Of a stretch of DNA of 64,000 nucleotides, positions 11,995 through 23,335 are shown in pieces (the stretch's first letter is position 1; each line of letters opens with the position of its first letter). Source of the stretch: Brachionus manjavacas. Its lineage: Eukaryota > Rotifera > Eurotatoria > Ploima > Brachionidae. Under the pieces are notes generated by a model. The model worked only from the letters and a program-made list of their open reading frames with translations, was not told the origin of the DNA and did not search any database. The DNA is taken from assembly GCA_019054805.1 (NCBI GenBank), contig JAHQIY010000019.1, positions 278,001 to 342,000 of the forward strand, read 5' to 3'. The position numbers were made by a program, and so were the translations under genes.

Positions 11995-12333
11995 ATGCCG
12001 AGAAGTAACTTCCAAAAAACCCAAAAAGCTTCTGGCGAAGAAACTTTACAAATAGCCATTGCCGAAATTGAAGCTAAAAAATTAAACAAACATCAAGCTT
12101 CTGTGCGCTTTAACATTCCATTTTCAACACTTAGCGGCCGAATCAATGAAAAGTATAAAAGACCTGCAAATGGTAAAGGTGATACCCCATGGATCCCTAA
12201 AGAATTTGAAACGCTTTTAGCTGAAGTGATCAAGCAATTAGCTGATTGGGGTCATGGTATTAATTTTGCTAGCATTAGAAACTTTGATCAGACACAATTA
12301 AGTTGGGAAAAAAAAGCAAATCGGCCAACTTAG
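11995..12333 (+). CDS. HTH_psq DNA-binding N-terminus of a pogo-like transposase (truncated)
   Basis: The 112-residue frame begins MPRSNFQKTQKASGEETLQ. Residues about 15-55 (LQIAIAEIEAKKLNKHQASV, then IPFSTLSGRI) form a pipsqueak-type helix-turn-helix. The segment GDTPWIPKEFETLLAEVIKQ followed by LADWGHGI matches the linker found in jerky/Tigger/pogo proteins just after the first HTH. After about residue 98 the frame runs into a deletion junction and stops. The DDE nuclease domain is absent. If expressed, the product could bind the element's ends and compete with intact transposase; that is inference. Confidence 0.7.
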   Translation: MPRSNFQKTQKASGEETLQIAIAEIEAKKLNKHQASVRFNIPFSTLSGRINEKYKRPANGKGDTPWIPKEFETLLAEVIKQLADWGHGINFASIRNFDQTQLSWEKKANRPT

Positions 12334-12578
12334 TTGAAGAGGCGAAAAAGTCATTGGTTCAATCTGTTCTTCAACATCTACAATCAGCAAATAAAGAGAA
12401 AACGTCAACAAAAAAAACGAGGTTTAAAAGAAAGTACGGTGAAGTTTTGACTGAGAATCAAGTTTCGAAACAATTAGAAGATGAAGAGGCAAAAAAGCTG
12501 AACAAAAAGAGGAAAAAAGTGACAATAGGCTTTGATTTAACTATGGAATTTTTTTGTTCAAAAAAGTGTTCTAAATAA
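12303..12578 (+). pseudogene. C-terminal tail of the same pogo-like transposase
   Basis: A second frame overlaps the end of the HTH frame by 31 bp and encodes 91 residues, including RFKRKYGEVLTENQVSKQLE followed by a Lys/Glu-rich helix. A basic segment followed by GE.LTE..V...L.EEE is the usual end of pogo-like transposases. It is therefore the remaining 3' part of the original gene, joined out of frame after loss of the DDE domain. Confidence 0.55.
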
Positions 12579-12875
12579 ATAAATTTTGTTTTAAAATAGG
12601 ATACATATATTTTCTTATACTTTTTTTTGTATTTTAATTGCTTGAATTTATGAAATTCAAGGATATACCCCAATGTAAGCGTTGAAACGTTAATGAAAGA
12701 TCTTATTTTATTTTAACTATAACTTTTGAACCGTTTTTTTATTTTAAATAAAGTTTTTTTTAAGTTAAAGACAATATTCTCTTTTATTATTATATATTTT
12801 TTTTTGAAAAAAAAAAAATCTCACAACTAATTAGCGATCAAATAAAAGAATCCACGGTTTTACCCCGTTTGACTA

Positions 12876-13634
12876 TATGTATTGCATGACTTAAAACATT
12901 GAATGCTCCTAGATAGAATTAAAAACAAAATAAAAAAAAAGAGGTAAAATGAATGTTATTATTGCTTTCATTATTATACTTATTGCTTTATATAATTAAG
13001 AATTTATTTTGGTACAGATCAATTTAAGTTGAGCTCAGACTTAGACTACAATAAAATTACACAATTTTTAAAAGTTCTTCTTTGAATTAATTGAAAATTT
13101 TACATTCCTCAATTTTTCCTAAATAAAATTTTCAAAAATTAATATTAAAAATGTAACCTTAAAAAAAAGTGATAAAAAATATTGAATAAAGATTGGAAAA
13201 TCTAAAAAATGAAGCTTAAATTTATTTTTTTTTAAACTAAAAAAAATTTTCTTAATTTATAAAGTTTTTGAGTGAAATTTAAAAATTTGATCAAGGCATG
13301 ATTAGCTATGAATTGACGTAGCCAAATTTTAAGTTGATTTGCGTTTTCAATATTTTTTAACCGAAATCAGCACATTTTCAAATTAATCTAATTTAATTTT
13401 CAAAAAAAATATTATTAAATAAATTATTTTTAATTTACTAAAAAAAAATTTAAATAATTGATGCTAGCATTAACTTGAATTTTATGTAGGTGCAATTATG
13501 ATAAGATTTTTAATCACGTGATTTAAATTAAAATATCAATCAAGCATGTAAATGCTAATCATCCGACTAAATCGGTGTTCAATATAAAAAAAGATAACAA
13601 CTTTTAAAAAATCAAAAGTTTATTTAGGAAAAAA
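12876..13634. other. Intergenic, nothing supported
   Basis: AT-rich sequence between the pogo-like element and the PLAC8-family gene. I saw no coding frame, repeat pair or RNA-like structure. The last bases, TTTATTTAG followed by GAAAAAA and the ATG, are acceptor-like; see the PLAC8-family entry. Confidence 0.5.
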
Positions 13635-14108
13635 ATGATGTAATGGTTTTCTGTTGTTTTTTATTCAAAATCACGTTCTAAAATTTTGTCTAAAAGAATC
13701 GTTGAACAGCCTGGAAACGAATGGAAGTATCCACTTTTTGATTGTTTCTATCCATTAGAGGACTGTTTGTTCGCTTACTTTTGCGCTCCTTGCTATGCCG
13801 CTTACGCCGCGGATGAGTCTGGTGAAAGCTTACTTTCAAGCATTGTACAATTTCTATGTTATCCATTGGGGCTTTTATATTTGAGACCAACTGCCAGATA
13901 CAAACATTATATTGATGTAATAAAGTTAAAGTTTAAATTTTCTTTTTAAATTTTTTTTATCTCAAGGGTTCTTTATTCAAAGACTTTTGCGCAGCTATTT
14001 GTAAGTCTAAAACCAAAGCCTTCATTTAATTAATTAATTTTTTTTGCTTTAGTGTTTCCTTGTTGTGTTTCGATGCAAATAAGGAAAGAATTCGAAGACG
14101 GAATCTGA
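13635..14108 (+). CDS. PLAC8/cornifelin-family Cys-rich protein
   Basis: Four exons: 13635-13639 (5 nt), 13697-13916, 13967-14000 and 14053-14108. Introns are 57, 50 and 52 bp with GT-AG ends. Phases close to 104 residues starting MIIVEQPGNEWKYPLFDCF. PLAC8-family proteins are small membrane-associated Cys-rich proteins; members include placenta-specific 8, cornifelin and plant cell-number/cadmium-resistance proteins. Diagnostic features are the Trp/LFDC start, the CAPCYAAYAADE block replacing the usual CC.PC, and a second Cys cluster near the end (LFPCCVSMQIRKE) matching the family's C..CQ..RE signature. The first coding exon is only 5 nt, so the start is the weakest part. An alternative is a start in an upstream exon. 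A TTTATTTAG acceptor lies directly before the proposed ATG. The function in this animal is unknown. Confidence 0.72.
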
Positions 14109-14784
14109 TTTTATGTTAAATTCTGTAAAATTTAGGCAATAAACCTCCATGTTTTAAGATAAATAAATTTTTAATAAATTCTTATGTAAAATTATTTTAT
14201 AAAATTTTAAATAAATCCCCCCCCCCCCTGACATTTAATCGAATACCATAGTCTTGGTGAAATAACTAAAATTCAGTCAGGTAAAATCGATTTGAAAATT
14301 AGATTTTTCGCTCAATTAGAGCTTTTAATTATTTCAAGCAAGGCAAACTAAAAGTAAAACAGTTACAGTCGAAAAAAAATAATATTTTTTTCGTCAATAT
14401 TATGTTCCAAAAACCACTCTTTTCATTTTTTAGAAAATAAAGGCTCCTTTTAATAATTCACGCATTGTTATCCAACAATAACAAGATTTTAATTTTTTTC
14501 AAAAATCGATCATCACTTCCACCAAGTCTAAAAGCTGCATTGCAATAGATTTTTTACGACCAAAAATTTCCTTGGAGATTCACCCTCACTCTTTTTTTTC
14601 TGGAAAGAAAATTTAAAGTAAACTTTATTTTTGTGTGATTAAACAATTTGTTTTTCAATCAAACAAACGTCAATTGCTCAACAAATTCTCTTTCAATGTC
14701 TGGTTGAAAAAAATTAAATTAAAATTTAGTCAATAGAGTGAAAAAAAAAAAATAAAATAAATTTTTTTTTTTGATTTAGCAAAA
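14109..14784. other. Intergenic between PLAC8-family gene and PMCA; contains a 12-C tract
   Basis: There is no gene. A run of 12 consecutive C lies at 14217-14228, striking in such an AT-rich background. The segment ends in a T-rich stretch, GATTTAG, that forms a splice acceptor 6 nt before the PMCA start codon. Confidence 0.5.
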
Positions 14785-17700
14785 ATGGCCGAATTTGAAG
14801 TAAAATTGAAGGATTTAAAGGAAATAATGGAGTTGAAGAATGCCGAAGCAAGAGATAAGATCAAGCACATCTATGGCGATATGGAATCATTTGCTAAGCA
14901 GCTCAAGACAAATTTATTGAATGGACTAACTGGTGAGGCGAGTGATTTGGAAAAACGGGTCCGTTTGTTCGGCAAAAATGAGATACCACCAAAGCCTCCC
15001 AAGTCAATATTTCGCTTGGCATTCGAAGCATTGAAAGAGCCATTGTTAATTTTGCTGATAGTTTGTGGAGTCATATCAATTGGTCTTTCGTTTTACCACC
15101 CAAAAGAAGATGACACAGACGAGGAAGTTAGATTGAAATCGGCTGACATTGGCAATTTAGAGTGGGTAGAAGGAGTGGCCATTGCAGTTTCAGTGATTGT
15201 GGTAGTGGCAGTTTCGTCTTTTAACGATTGGAGAAAAGAGCGCAAATTTCGCGGCTTACAAGACAGAATAGCTCTAGAAAACAAGACCTCGGTGGTCAGA
15301 AATGGACAAATTGTTCAATTAAATGTCAAGGAGTTGGTTGTAGGAGACATTTGCTGTATTAAATACGGTGACTTGATACCAGCCGATGGAATAGTCACTC
15401 AGGCAAGTGACCTGAAGATCGATGAGGCATCCTTGACCGGCGAAACTGATCTAATTAAAAAAAATGATCAGGAAAATGTAACCTTATTCTCGGGCACTCA
15501 TGTAATGGAAGGAACTGGTCAGTTTTTAGTTACTGCAGTCGGTCTTAACTCACAGACTGGTATTATAATGACACTTTTGGGAGCCACTAGTGGCAAAGCT
15601 AAAACTGACGATGATCAAGAATCAAATAACAAAAATAAAAGTATTTATTTTTTTATTTAGAAAATTGTTGTTGCCATGGTTACCAAGATCTAATAAGGTC
15701 TTTTTGCTTATTTCTTTATTCAAAAAGACAACAATCTTTTCTAATCCATTAAATTCTAATGAGTCTCCTAAATCATAAATAGGTTAAAAATGCAAACAAA
15801 AAAAGATCCAGTATTGTTGAGGCAATTTGCATGTATTGTTTCTTCTGGTAGTTTGTTCTATTCATCCACAACTCTTTGAGTAAAAAAGTTAACTCTTGGA
15901 AGACAATTTTTTACATGCTTGCGGATTAGCTTGTTGCTATTCCCTCTTAAGTGAAATCTTCTGGTACCAAGCATCGTGTTAAGACCATTTTCAAAATTAA
16001 CTCTCTCCATATTGTTACCAATCTTAAACATTGGAATCAAATCACCTCGAAGCTGTCTTATTATATCAGTCAAAGCTAATTCCAATAAATGCTTTGAAGA
16101 ATCTAGACTTGATTAGGATTAACTTGGTTCGCTTTTCGTAGAGCTTTTCAAGCTCATTTACATCTTTTTCATAAAATGGACACTATGATGCAATTGCATG
16201 CTCCAAGACAAGTTGTATTGTGTACTCAAATTATGGTACTATAACCCTAAGCTTTAATCCTGTGTTGTTAAAATCTAAAAAAAAAACTGTTCGATGATTC
16301 TCTTAAAATTTGTTTCCAAAATTAAAAAAAAAAAAGAATTTCAATAAAGGTATCTCAATTCTAAAAAAGATCACCGAAAAAACTATCAAATTTATTTAAT
16401 TAAAAGAGATATTTTGAATGTTATCATGTTTGATTTTTTAATAATAAAACCATTATTTTTTTGGCTTTTTTTAAATTAAAATATAATTGATTACTCTTTG
16501 GAATCTGATTTTCTATTTTGGTGAAGAATAACAACAAATAAATGGATTGTCATTTTAATCCAGAATTTTTTTAAATATTGATCTAAAGAAACAAAATTTA
16601 GACGAAAAAAACTGTCTCTAAATTATAATCATAGCCCATTCTATGACAGTTCAAATCAAAATAGAGGCTAAAAAAATCAAGCGTTTCTTAACTTTTGCAC
16701 AGTGCTGAAATTATTAGTAATCTTTTTTATCTTATCACTCATCACAGTCTTTTATGATCAAGTTTAAAATGTTCTAAAACTGTTTAATTTATCATTAGGA
16801 GTGTAACAAAAATACAAATTTAATCATCCGAATTGAGTAAAATGTCTTATAAATAGAGTACTCTATTTTGGTGACATATTATTTAAAATTGAGCACATTT
16901 TAAAACTATTAACAATTGTTAAAGCTCATATAAAATTCTTTAAAAAATGAAAATTGAATTAACTAAGGTTTTTAACTGTGTTAAAGTCGAATGTTTTTTC
17001 TATTTCTTTTTTAAACATGTCATTAAAATTGAACATTACTCTTTTCTAATACAAGTGCTCATTTTGGAGTGACATGTCGTTATTTGTTTTAGTAACATGT
17101 CACTAAATTCGGATAATTACTTTAATTGTATTTTTACTTTTTTGAACTGGAAAGTTATTTATTTCTAATCATATATGGCCTTCATTAAACTTATCCAAAA
17201 ATTAAATAAAAATAAGAACAAAATCAATTCATTACCCACTGTTTTGATTTTAAAATAAAATAAACAGTGAATATAACAAGTTTTATTTATTTTTTAATAT
17301 GTACCGAGCTAATGCTTCTTCAGAATAAAAATATTGAAAAAAAAAAAAATTTACCGTATGAAACGATTTTTTTAAGATAAAAATACTTTTAAAATACCAA
17401 AAGGTATACGAAAGACTTTTTCAATGTGTAGATATTTTTTTTAGTTTGAAAAAAAAACTCAAAATATTCGATATCTTTTTCTGTGTTTTGTTTATTATCT
17501 TTGTATAACTATTTATTGAGTGTTTTGAGTGTCCACTTCCCAAATTTAGCATTTCAAAATTTGGTGAAAAAATTATATCATAATTTTGGAAATAATTCTC
17601 ATGTCAAAATATGAAAAGGATTGTTTTTAAACGAAAAAAATTAATTATCTAAAAAGGTTGATTTAAATGCATGTAACATTTTTTTAAAGGAAATTATATT

Positions 17701-20700
17701 AGTAATAAAGAAATCAATGTTAGATACAAAAACAATTTCGAGCTTTTATTTTTAAAGTCTTGATAGATTTTTAATTGATGACAAATAAGTTACATTTAAA
17801 ATTTAAAAAAATATATTCTAATCTGAAGAACCTCTAGCTCGGTACAGATATACAAATAAATAATAATTGCAAAAAAAAGGCAAACAATTAATAATAGATA
17901 ATAAAAAAATTTTAATATATTCATAAAAATGGAATCTCAGGCTAAATCCAGAGAAAGCATTCTTTTGAACTCGTGGGATGATACACTAAAAGACGCCGAA
18001 AAAAGGCATATTGAATTTTCATATACAATTTCTAATACAAAATTTAAATAAAATTATCGATTCTGTACTACTGATTTTTCTGTAAGTTTTTAAAGGTAAA
18101 ACAAACAACGTTCCATTTAACAAGTTAGTTTAAAAAAAAAGCAAAAAATATCAAGGATTTATCTGTTTTTTTTTAATCAAACTGTTCAATTTATAGTAAA
18201 AAAATTTATTTTTATCATATCTATTAATTATGCTATTTTTCACATAACGTTTGGATTAGATATTGTGATGATAGATTTGTTATTTTTGATAAAATTTGTG
18301 GTAAATTTTATTAAATTTGTTATTGAGAAATCTGTTAAAGCATTTTTAAAACTTTAAAAAAAAAAATCTTTTCCAAGAAATCATTAAATTGCTAAAAATA
18401 ATCCAATTTAAAAAAAAGTCTAAACTAATTAAAAGTAGCACCGAAAAAAACTGGAATTGAACAAAAAACAGAAAAAAAACAAAAGTCAGTATTGCAGTCC
18501 AAGTTGACCAAATTGGTCATTCAAATAACATACATTGGCATTACAGCAGCAGCATTAACATTTTTGATTCTTTTAATTCGAATGCTGATTGTTGAGTTAG
18601 AGGTCAAAAAGAATAAATGGAACGATTCATTGATAAGGTACATTCTTTCCTATTTGATCCAGGGAATTACTGTAATGGTAGTAGCAGTGCCCGAAGGTCT
18701 ACCCCTGGCTGTAACCCTAGCACTTGCTTTCGCAGTTCAAAAAATGACCAAAGACAACAATTTAGTCAGACATTTGGATGCTTGCGAGACAATGGGAAAT
18801 GCGACCACAATTTGCTCGGACAAAACCGGCACTTTGACCACAAATAGAATGACTGTAGTGCAATGTTGGGTCGGAGGTATACACCATAAAAGAATACCGG
18901 AAAAAAGTCAAGTGAATGAAACCATCCGTCAATTGATCTGTGAATCAGCATCAGTCAACAGCAATTATACATCGATGATAGAGGTATTTTGTTAATTTTT
19001 AATATGACAAACTCAAATAGTTTATCTAGTTAGCCAAACAAGAGGGGGAAATTCCTAAACAAATTGGTAACAAAACTGAATGTGCACTGCTCGGCTTTGT
19101 CAATCAATTAGGCGGAAGCTACGAGCAAATAAGAAATGAATTTCCCAATGATCAATTTGTAAAGGTGTACACATTTAATTCAGCACGTAAAATGATGAGT
19201 ACAATAGTTCACAACAAAACAGTAAACAACTCATTTCGAATGTATTCAAAAGGTGCTTCAGAGATGGTGCTGGCCAAATGTGGTTGGTACTTGAACTCAG
19301 AGGGTAAACCAATTCGGCTTAGCGCAGACAAAATAGATGACATTGTGCGCTCTGTTGTGGAACCAATGGCTGTGAATGGACTAAGAACAATTTGTGTAGC
19401 TAGCCGAGACTTTATTCCAAAAGGCACCGAGGCTAATCAACCAAATGCCAAATATTTTGATCAAGAACTAGATTGGGATGACGAACAGGACATAATTACA
19501 GATCTGACTTGTTTATGCTTGGTTGGAATTGAAGATCCGGTAAGGCCTGAGGTTCCTGATGCAATAAGCAAGTGTCAAACAAGCGGAGTTACAGTCCGTA
19601 TGGTCACCGGAGATAATATAAACACAGCCACTTCGATTGCCATAAAATGTGGAATTATTAAGCCTGGAGATGATTACTTAATTTTGGAAAGTCAGGATTT
19701 TAACAAGAGAATTCGTGATCAAGATGGCATAGTCAAACAAGACTTGTTGGATAAAGTTTGGCCTAAGCTTCGAGTATTGGCAAGATCATCTCCAACAGAT
19801 AAATATATCCTAGTTAATGGCATTGTTGAAAGCAAAAGTTCGGTAAGTTTGCTTGTCATAAGGAAACATTTTATAAGTTTTTAAAATTTTTTTCTTTCTC
19901 TAATCAATCTTAATATTATCTGTTCGAATTTTTAAAAGGATCATTTTTTAGCCATAAAATTAGTGTGGTCCAAAAATTTTAAATATTTGAATACTTCGAT
20001 ACTTATACTATAATCAGCATGCGACTAATTTTTTCAAAATTAAAAAAAAAATTTCTGATAATTTTCGTATTTTTTTAGCAAAAGTATTAAAGTATCGGTT
20101 TGGATACCTGATACCATCAAGTAAAGTAATTTTGACGGTTGAGTCAAGAAAAAAACATAAACTATTAAATTTTTGTCTTTTTTTAGACGTTCAGTGAAAT
20201 AAATAATAATAATAAAAATAAAAGATAACTATCTTATATACTATCTGTTACGATAGTGTATCACTTTAAAAATAAAAAACATCAGCAACATTTTAATTTA
20301 AGATAACATTTTGAGATAGTATTTAAAATTCAAGTAAAGTTTAAAAATAATTTAAATTTTCATATAAATTTTAAATTGAAAACATATTATAAGCCTAATT
20401 TCGAAAATTTTATTCAATAACTCCACATTCTCTCTAATAGAATAAGATACAATAGAGCAAGAGAAGGATACTTTTTTTACCATGAAGATTCCTATTTTAC
20501 TTTTTCCTTGTTTTACCAAAAATGGTTTAAAGGAAATTTCATGAAATTTTTATAGAAATTATATAACTGATATGAATGATGAAAATTAATCAATATTTAT
20601 TGAAATTTCTAACTATTTATATTCTAATCTTTAGGATAATAGAGAAGTAGTTGCTGTGACCGGTGATGGAACTAATGATGGACCAGCACTAAAACGAGCC

Positions 20701-21901
20701 GATGTAGGCTTTGCAATGGGCATTCAAGGCACCGATGTAGCTAAAGAAGCGTCTGATATAATCTTGACCGATGACAATTTTAGCTCAATTGTAAAAGCTT
20801 TGATGTGGGGTCGAAATGTCTATGACGCAATAGCCAAGTTTTTACAATTTCAATTGACCGTAAATTTTGTAGCTGGAGTATTCAGTGTAATATGTGCGGC
20901 AGCAATACAATCTGTGCCACTTAAAGCCGTGCAAATGCTCTGGGTTAATCTCGTCATGGACAGTTTGGCATCGTTGGCTTTGGCCACTGAACCACCAACA
21001 GACGATTTACTCAAACGAAAGCCTTATGGCCGAACCAAACACATTGTTTCATTGACTATGATGAAGAACATTGTCGGGCAGTCCATTTATCAATTAGCCA
21101 TCTTATTTGCTCTATCATTTGGAAGTATTTTTTTAAATAAAATAAAAAAAGAAAAAAATTTTTTTAATTTTATTTAGTTGAAAAATGGATGAATGTAGAT
21201 GACATAGTAAAGTATAATGATATCGGAAAATTGCGCGATTCTAGTGTTCATTTTACCATAATATTCAACGTTTTTGTCATTATGACTCTTTTTAATGAAA
21301 TAAATGCCCGTAAATTACACAACGAAAGAAATGTGTTTGCTGGCATTCAGAACAATTTTATTTTTATGATCATTTGGGTTATATGTCTGTGCGGACAGAT
21401 ATTAATAGTAAACTTTGGTGGCATCGTATTCAGTGTAAAGGCGCTTGAGTGGGACCATTGGATGTGGAGTCTATTCCTAGGTGCTGGTACTCTTTTATGG
21501 CAACAGGTAAATTAGATCTTTTTGACAAAGATTTAACTCCATATTTTGATTTAAGGTTATTTTTACAATTCCGGATTCGGTTGTGGAAAAAGTTGTCGGC
21601 AAAATTTGTTGTTGTTGCTTTAAGTTAAGCGATGAAAAAGAAGAGAACATTGAGCTAGTGGAAGAAGAAAAAATTGAGGAAATTCCGGTTGAAGAACCGA
21701 TTTTAGAGTCTGTTCCCGACAAAGAAAATGAACAAATAATCGAAAGAACCAGGACTTTATGGATGATTGCCAATAAAAGAATACAAAACCAAGTATTATT
21801 TATTTCTCGTTTAGATTTTTTTATAATTTTTTTTAAAGCTTCAGTTCATTAAGCCAAATTTTGATGATGAAATCAAAGATTTACAAAATGAAAATGTTTA
21901 A
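14785..21901 (+). CDS. ATP2B: Plasma-membrane Ca2+-transporting P-type ATPase (PMCA)
   Basis: Seven exons: 14785-15640, 18439-18983, 19030-19842, 20635-21124, 21178-21506, 21556-21792 and 21839-21901. They give 1110 residues with all phases consistent. PMCA exports Ca2+ from the cytosol at the cell surface using ATP. Visible motifs are [20 protein letters not shown] near the N-terminus, the actuator loop [10 protein letters not shown], the TM4 Ca2+-site [14 protein letters not shown], the phosphorylation site DKTGTLT (Asp about 413), the nucleotide-binding KGASEM, the hinge [17 protein letters not shown], and the TM6 site [20 protein letters not shown]. The end, [20 protein letters not shown], resembles the start of the calmodulin-binding autoinhibitory helix. 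Only about 15 residues follow, so the regulatory tail is much shorter than in vertebrates. An acidic stretch ([19 protein letters not shown]) precedes it. The 2.8-kb first intron carries transposons. A splice acceptor lies 6 nt 5' of the ATG. Confidence 0.96.
15840..16260 (-). mobile_element. LINE C-terminal fragment in PMCA intron 1 (antisense)
   Basis: Minus-strand reading of 16085-15858 gives [20 protein letters not shown], then [14 protein letters not shown] and FFTQRVVDE. This matches the R.RGDLI.mYKi ... RG....l ... FF..RVv..WN end of CR1/L2-like LINEs. Upstream parts (to about 16260) are too broken to read through. It has no RT core and is dead. Confidence 0.7.
16807..17137. mobile_element. 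MITE with ~40-bp imperfect terminal inverted repeats in PMCA intron 1
   Basis: The left arm 16807-16846 (AAAAATACAAATTTAATCAT...CCGAATTGAG) is complementary, with a few mismatches, to the right arm 17094-17137 (ATTCGGATAATTAC...TTGTATTTTTAC). The interior also contains mirrored GGTGACAT / GAGTGACATG words. It is about 330 bp and non-coding. Confidence 0.55.
17288..17868. repeat. Two opposed LINE 3'-end motifs forming an inverted repeat
   Basis: 17300-17325 reads TGTACCGAGCTAATGCTTCT. 17824-17850 carries the complement, with AGCTCGGTACAGAT followed by AT-rich trinucleotide-like tails pointing outward on both sides. The same motif forms the 3' UTR of the LINE at 52838-52865. This is therefore either two short 3'-truncated LINE insertions facing each other or a composite element about 580 bp long. 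Confidence 0.5.
17932..18055 (+). pseudogene. Short coding-like sequence related to 6351 ORF
   Basis: An ATG at 17932 opens [20 protein letters not shown] then [10 protein letters not shown], stopping at about 18051. The pattern (E/S)ES(I/V)LL...D(E/D)TL(K/N)DAE is shared with the sequence at 6351 inside the KDM4 intron. No longer frame follows. It is interpreted as the 5' end of a repeated, unidentified gene or element. Confidence 0.35.
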
Positions 21902-23039
21902 AAATTGCTTATTTTTAAAAAATATGAAGACTTTTTTGTAAAATTAGAAATTTTTTTACCATATTGCCTTTTTAGCCTTAAACATATTATTATTTGTCAA
22001 ATATATTATCATACTTTTATAATAATATCTTTAATTAGGATAAAGGCATAAAGAAAAAAATAAATTAATTGATTTCATTAGATTAAAAATTGCTTAATAT
22101 TGATTTAAGTTCTACATTATATTCAAAGTTGTTCTTTAGTCATAAGTCAAAAAATTAAGTTTTTATTTTTGTGACTTCAAATCAATTTGAATTTTATCTT
22201 TTTTTCAATTTACAACCAAAACTTGAGTTAATTTCTTAGCAAAAACTTTCAAATTTTAGAAAAAATATTAAAAAAAATTTTTTAAAGGTATTTTATTGAG
22301 TCTTGAGTTATCTTAAGCTCGGCCTATAAATAAATTCATGTAAAATTTTCGGTTAAATAGCTTAAATTTGAATCTTATTAATTTTATTTCTTGAATAAAA
22401 AATATAATCCCAAATTTTATTTTTAAAATTAATTAGAATTAAGTGACAATAAACAATAGTAAAAGTTATAAATATTTTTTAAGTCACGATTTAGAAGCTT
22501 TTAATTGAGCAAGTTAATTAAATGTAATTTTTTTTATCAATTTATAATTTTGACAGACCCTTTGTCGGTTTGAATGAAGCCTCGATTTCAGTTCCATAAT
22601 TAAATAATTTTCCTTTCATTTGGTAAAAACGGGAAAATTTTTTTTGAATGATTATTTTTTTAAGCCAAGATTTTCACAGATTTGATATTTAAAGTTTGTT
22701 TCCAAGATCAATAAATCTAAATCAAAATGTTTGAATTCTTTTTTAATTTAACATATCATAAAGCCATGGTGAACTCTAATAAAACCATGGTGATTAACCA
22801 GGTCTAATGTACTTTTTTGGAATAAATTTTATAATTATAAATATATAATAAACCTTTTTGATAAATTATCATTTTCATTTAACTTTATTTTTTAATTTCA
22901 TACTATACTAAAAAAGAGCTATTTACAAAAATTTTTATTTAAAAAAAAATTGGAATAATTATTATTCTAATATTTTTCTTTTTTTTAAATTAAAAAAAAA
23001 AATAAATAAATTCGATACTATGCTTCTCAATTTTTGATT
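21902..23039. other. Intergenic after PMCA, nothing supported
   Basis: AT-rich with no persuasive frames. The words ACCATGGTGA and AGCCATGGTGAACTC are repeated around 22765-22800 in close succession, too short to classify. Confidence 0.4.
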
Positions 23040-23335
23040 TCTTTTAGAGTAGAAAAGTTTATTTCCGTTATTGCATCAGGATAATGATCCCGAACCCACT
23101 TCATTTTTATATTTCCATTAATGTTTTTTATAAAGAAAATAATAGATAGAGAATTATGTAATCGAAAAAAAGATTCAAATTGCAAAATTATGTTATGAAA
23201 CAATTAACTAATTCCTCTGATTTAAACCAATTTGATATGCTTTGGACTGAAATTAGGAAAATTTTTCTAGAATTTGATCTTGAAAATGAGCTTAAGGTTA
23301 TTGAGCTTTTATTTTAATATTTCAAAAAAAAATTT
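23040..23335 (+). pseudogene. Tc1/mariner transposase remnant
   Basis: Plus-strand reading near 23073-23100 gives LHQDNDPEPT, the conserved QDNDPKHT block. Near 23210-23310 it gives SSDLNQFDMLWTEIRKIFLE, the degenerate SPDLNPIE.LW block. The spacing between the blocks is shortened and the frame is broken, so the copy is dead. Confidence 0.7.

Larger units (their letters stand above)
11520..12875 (+). mobile_element. Pogo-like DNA transposon with deleted catalytic domain
   Basis: Terminal inverted repeats read GGGGTAAAACCGTG at 11543-11556 and the complement CACGGTTTTACCCC at 12853-12866, with further similarity inward (GAATTCTTCTTTG versus GAATCCACGG...). A subterminal motif of form GTTGAACCGCTAAT recurs near 11528, 11912 and 12681. 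The interior encodes a pipsqueak/CENP-B-type HTH protein and a pogo-type C-terminal tail. No DDE domain lies between them, so the copy cannot mobilise itself but could be moved in trans by a full-length relative. Confidence 0.75.

Noticed and set aside
13686..13949. Non-ATG start for the PLAC8-like protein at a TTG
   Set aside because: The TTG lies in the intron just before a TCTAAAAG acceptor. An upstream ATG exon gives a better N-terminus.
15640..15660. A 20-bp mini-intron GTATTT...TTTAG at the end of PMCA exon 1
   Set aside because: It is too short for splicing, and the sequence after it is not PMCA. Joining 15640 to 18439 restores phase and the conserved [11 protein letters not shown] segment.
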